Assembly (NCBI GenBank): GCA_026419315.1
Contig: JANZZQ010000013.1
Span: 1 to 16,484, forward strand
DNA from: Armatimonadota bacterium
GTDB taxonomy: Bacteria; Armatimonadota; Fervidibacteria; Fervidibacterales; Fervidibacteraceae
Direction of reading: 5' to 3'
DNA length: 16,484 nt
Shown here: in pieces, positions 15,506 through 16,484 of the stretch
How the letters are laid out: each line of letters begins with the position of its first letter
Position numbering within the stretch: the first letter of the stretch is position 1
The notes under the pieces: generated by a model
Database searches by the model: none
Told to the model about the DNA's origin: nothing
Seen by the model: the letters and a program-made list of their open reading frames with translations, nothing else
Position numbers and translations under genes: made by a program

Positions 15506-15532
15506 AATAAAATTTGCCCATCGTTGCAATTT
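15506..15532. repeat. Palindromic repeat element, copy 1
   Basis: AATAAAATTTGCCC (15506-15519), a 5-nt spacer and TGCAATT (15525-15531) closely match the element at 16341-16366 with identical spacing. The element is imperfectly self-complementary: AAATT, T bulge, GC pairs with GC-AATTT. It lies between gyrB and the prepilin-like gene. It could be a REP-like dispersed palindrome or a weak transcript-end hairpin; no T-tract follows. Confidence 0.5.
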
Positions 15533-15563
15533 CAGTATTGGAACGAATGAGGGGGCGAGAAAG

Positions 15564-16312
15564 ATGAGGCATCAAGGCTTTACCCTGAAGAACTTTTGAC
15601 CGTCATTGCGGTTATCGCTGTTTTGGCTGCGTTGTTGCTTCCCGTGCTCATGAGGGCGAGGGAAAGTGCGAGGCAATCAAACTGCTTGAGCAATTTGCGT
15701 CAAATCGGGATGGCTTTCGGTCAGTATGTCGGCGATTGGGATGAAGCCTTCCCCGTTCCTGACGCGAACTTTTTGACAATGGATGAATGCGCTGAGGTTT
15801 ACGAAGGCCATGAACCGTTTAACGGGGTCAGAACCTACGGCGACCAACTTTTGCCTTACAGCAAAAACGGTCAAATTTGGCAATGCCCAAGTGACCCCAA
15901 TGGTGTCAAAGTGCTACCAAGTTACGAGTTGAACAAGCGCTGGACTTCATACCATTACCGCCACTATTTCGTCGTCGGTTTCCATTGGCTTTGTCCGACC
16001 GAGCCGTTGGTGCGGTGGGTTCGCGGTCATGTGCCGAGACTTGCGATGTTTCAGCAGCCGGCAGGCATCTTCGCATTTCACGAGTTGGGAGTTTACCATC
16101 GGCGAGAACTGGTGCAAAACCCATCAACTGGTCAGCCTGAATGGAGTCCGTCGGCAGGAATGCAGTTTGCTTTCCTTGACGGTCATGTCAAGGTGGTCAA
16201 TGTCGGTCAAATTTTGCAGCGTGCCGCTTGGTGGACAGGACAAGGTTGGGACTACCACTGGCCGAGGAACGGATGGGAAATTGAGCCAATCGTAGGCAAG
16301 CCTGATTTGTAA
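15564..16312 (+). pseudogene. Type II secretion/pilin-like prepilin with H-X9-DG-type C-terminus, frameshifted in the signal motif
   Basis: ATG at 15564, with a G-rich GAGGGGGCGAG upstream, encodes MRHQGFTL and then hits TGA at 15597. The reading frame shifted by one base gives ELLTVIAVIAVLAALLLPVLMRARESARQ and runs open to TAA at 16312. Joining the two with one extra base at 15588-15589 restores the classic prepilin signal G/FTLxELLTVIAV, with Glu at position +5, and a 249-residue protein. Downstream features are SNCLSNLRQIGMAFGQYVGDWDEAFP, typical of DUF1559-like prepilin-processing-associated proteins, and FAFLDGHVKVVN near the C-terminus. The His of the H-X9-DG motif is replaced by Pro. 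The gene would encode an exported or pseudopilin-like surface protein. The defect could be a true mutation, a sequencing or assembly error, or less likely a -1 slip at TTTTGA. Confidence 0.82.
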
Positions 16313-16340
16313 TGTCCTATTATCCCATCACTGACGCGCA

Positions 16341-16367
16341 AATAAAATTCGCCCTTTGGCGCAATTC
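16341..16367. repeat. Palindromic repeat element, copy 2
   Basis: AATAAAATTCGCCC (16341-16354), a 5-nt spacer and CGCAATT (16360-16366) match copy 1 at about 21 of 26 positions. The self-complementary core is AATT-CGCC-cttt-GGCG-c-AATT, a better hairpin than copy 1. It lies just downstream of the prepilin-like gene and overlaps the presumed leader of the next ORF. Confidence 0.5.
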
Positions 16368-16372
16368 ATGAA

Positions 16373-16484
16373 ATGGTAGCGGAAGAGAAGGTTATTGAAA
16401 TAGCGGTGAAAAGGCTCAAAGACCCTCACTGGTCGGGTATATGCACCGAATGTTCCAAGGCAATTAAATGCAAAATCTTCCATA
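16373..16484 (+). CDS. Unidentified ORF, 5' part only, runs off contig end
   Basis: ATG at 16373 opens 37 codons that remain open to the window edge. The peptide begins MVAEEKVIEIAVKRLKDPHW, a likely amphipathic helix. It continues with C24-x2-C27-x5-C33, which might be the start of a metal-binding module. There is no good SD upstream, so the true start could differ. A minus-strand ORF of 51 codons overlaps this stretch but begins at the very edge and looks like a shadow. I do not recognise the family. Confidence 0.35.
   Translation, partial: MVAEEKVIEIAVKRLKDPHWSGICTECSKAIKCKIFH

Noticed and set aside
1..16484. CRISPR array, insertion sequence, phage or defence island
   Set aside because: No regularly spaced direct repeats, transposase motifs, integrase or defence-type genes are seen. 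Apart from both ends the window is conserved housekeeping DNA.

Overview
The window is a bacterial chromosomal contig end. Its core is the conserved secE-nusG-rplK-rplA-rplJ-rplL-rpoB-rpoC cluster on the + strand, followed by gyrB. It is flanked on the left by a divergent, edge-truncated SbcD/Mre11-type nuclease gene. On the right lie a frameshifted prepilin-like gene and the first codons of an unidentified gene. The first 34 bases match the Illumina Nextera read-2 transposase adapter, so position 35 is the first genomic base. Base composition is near half GC, and TTG and GTG starts sit beside strong AGGAGG-type Shine-Dalgarno (SD) sites. Together with the H-X9-DG type prepilin protein, this suggests a deep-branching, Armatimonadota/Fervidibacteria-like bacterium, perhaps thermophilic. 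That placement is inference, not proof.

Layout. 1-34: adapter. 35-1111 (-): sbcD, 359 codons, C-terminus lost at the edge. 1112-1422: divergent intergenic region with a good sigma70-type promoter (TTGATT-17-TATAAT) firing rightward. 1423-2268: secE and nusG. 2269-2342: a second probable promoter (TTGCTT-17-TGcTAAAAT) ahead of rplK. 2343-4493: L11, L1, L10 and L7/L12; L10 and L12 lie in one uninterrupted 313-codon frame, although rplL keeps its own SD and ATG. 4522-4542: a perfect 9-bp hairpin without a U-tract between rplL and rpoB. 4621-13327: rpoB and rpoC, separated by a structured 121-nt spacer. 13370-13402: an 11-bp intrinsic terminator ending the operon. 13466-15469: gyrB. 15564-16312: prepilin/H-X9-DG protein with one base missing in its FTLxE signal motif, bracketed by two similar palindromic elements. 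16373-16484: start of an unidentified Cys-containing ORF.

How the parts work together: SecE anchors the Sec translocon. NusG is the transcription elongation factor that couples RNA polymerase to the ribosome. L11, L1, L10 and L12 form the L1 stalk and the GTPase-associated stalk base of the 50S subunit. RpoB and RpoC are the catalytic core of RNA polymerase, and GyrB is the ATPase subunit of gyrase.

The most unusual content is (1) the fused L10-L12 frame and (2) a coordinated set of departures from near-invariant residues around the RNA polymerase active centre. In beta' these are in the F-loop, bridge-helix hinge, trigger loop and the SGARG-QIRQL motif. In beta they are a two-residue longer fork loop 2, PIETPEG read as PIQTPEG, and the rifamycin pocket. 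Beta also carries two Cys-rich, zinc-ribbon-like insertions.
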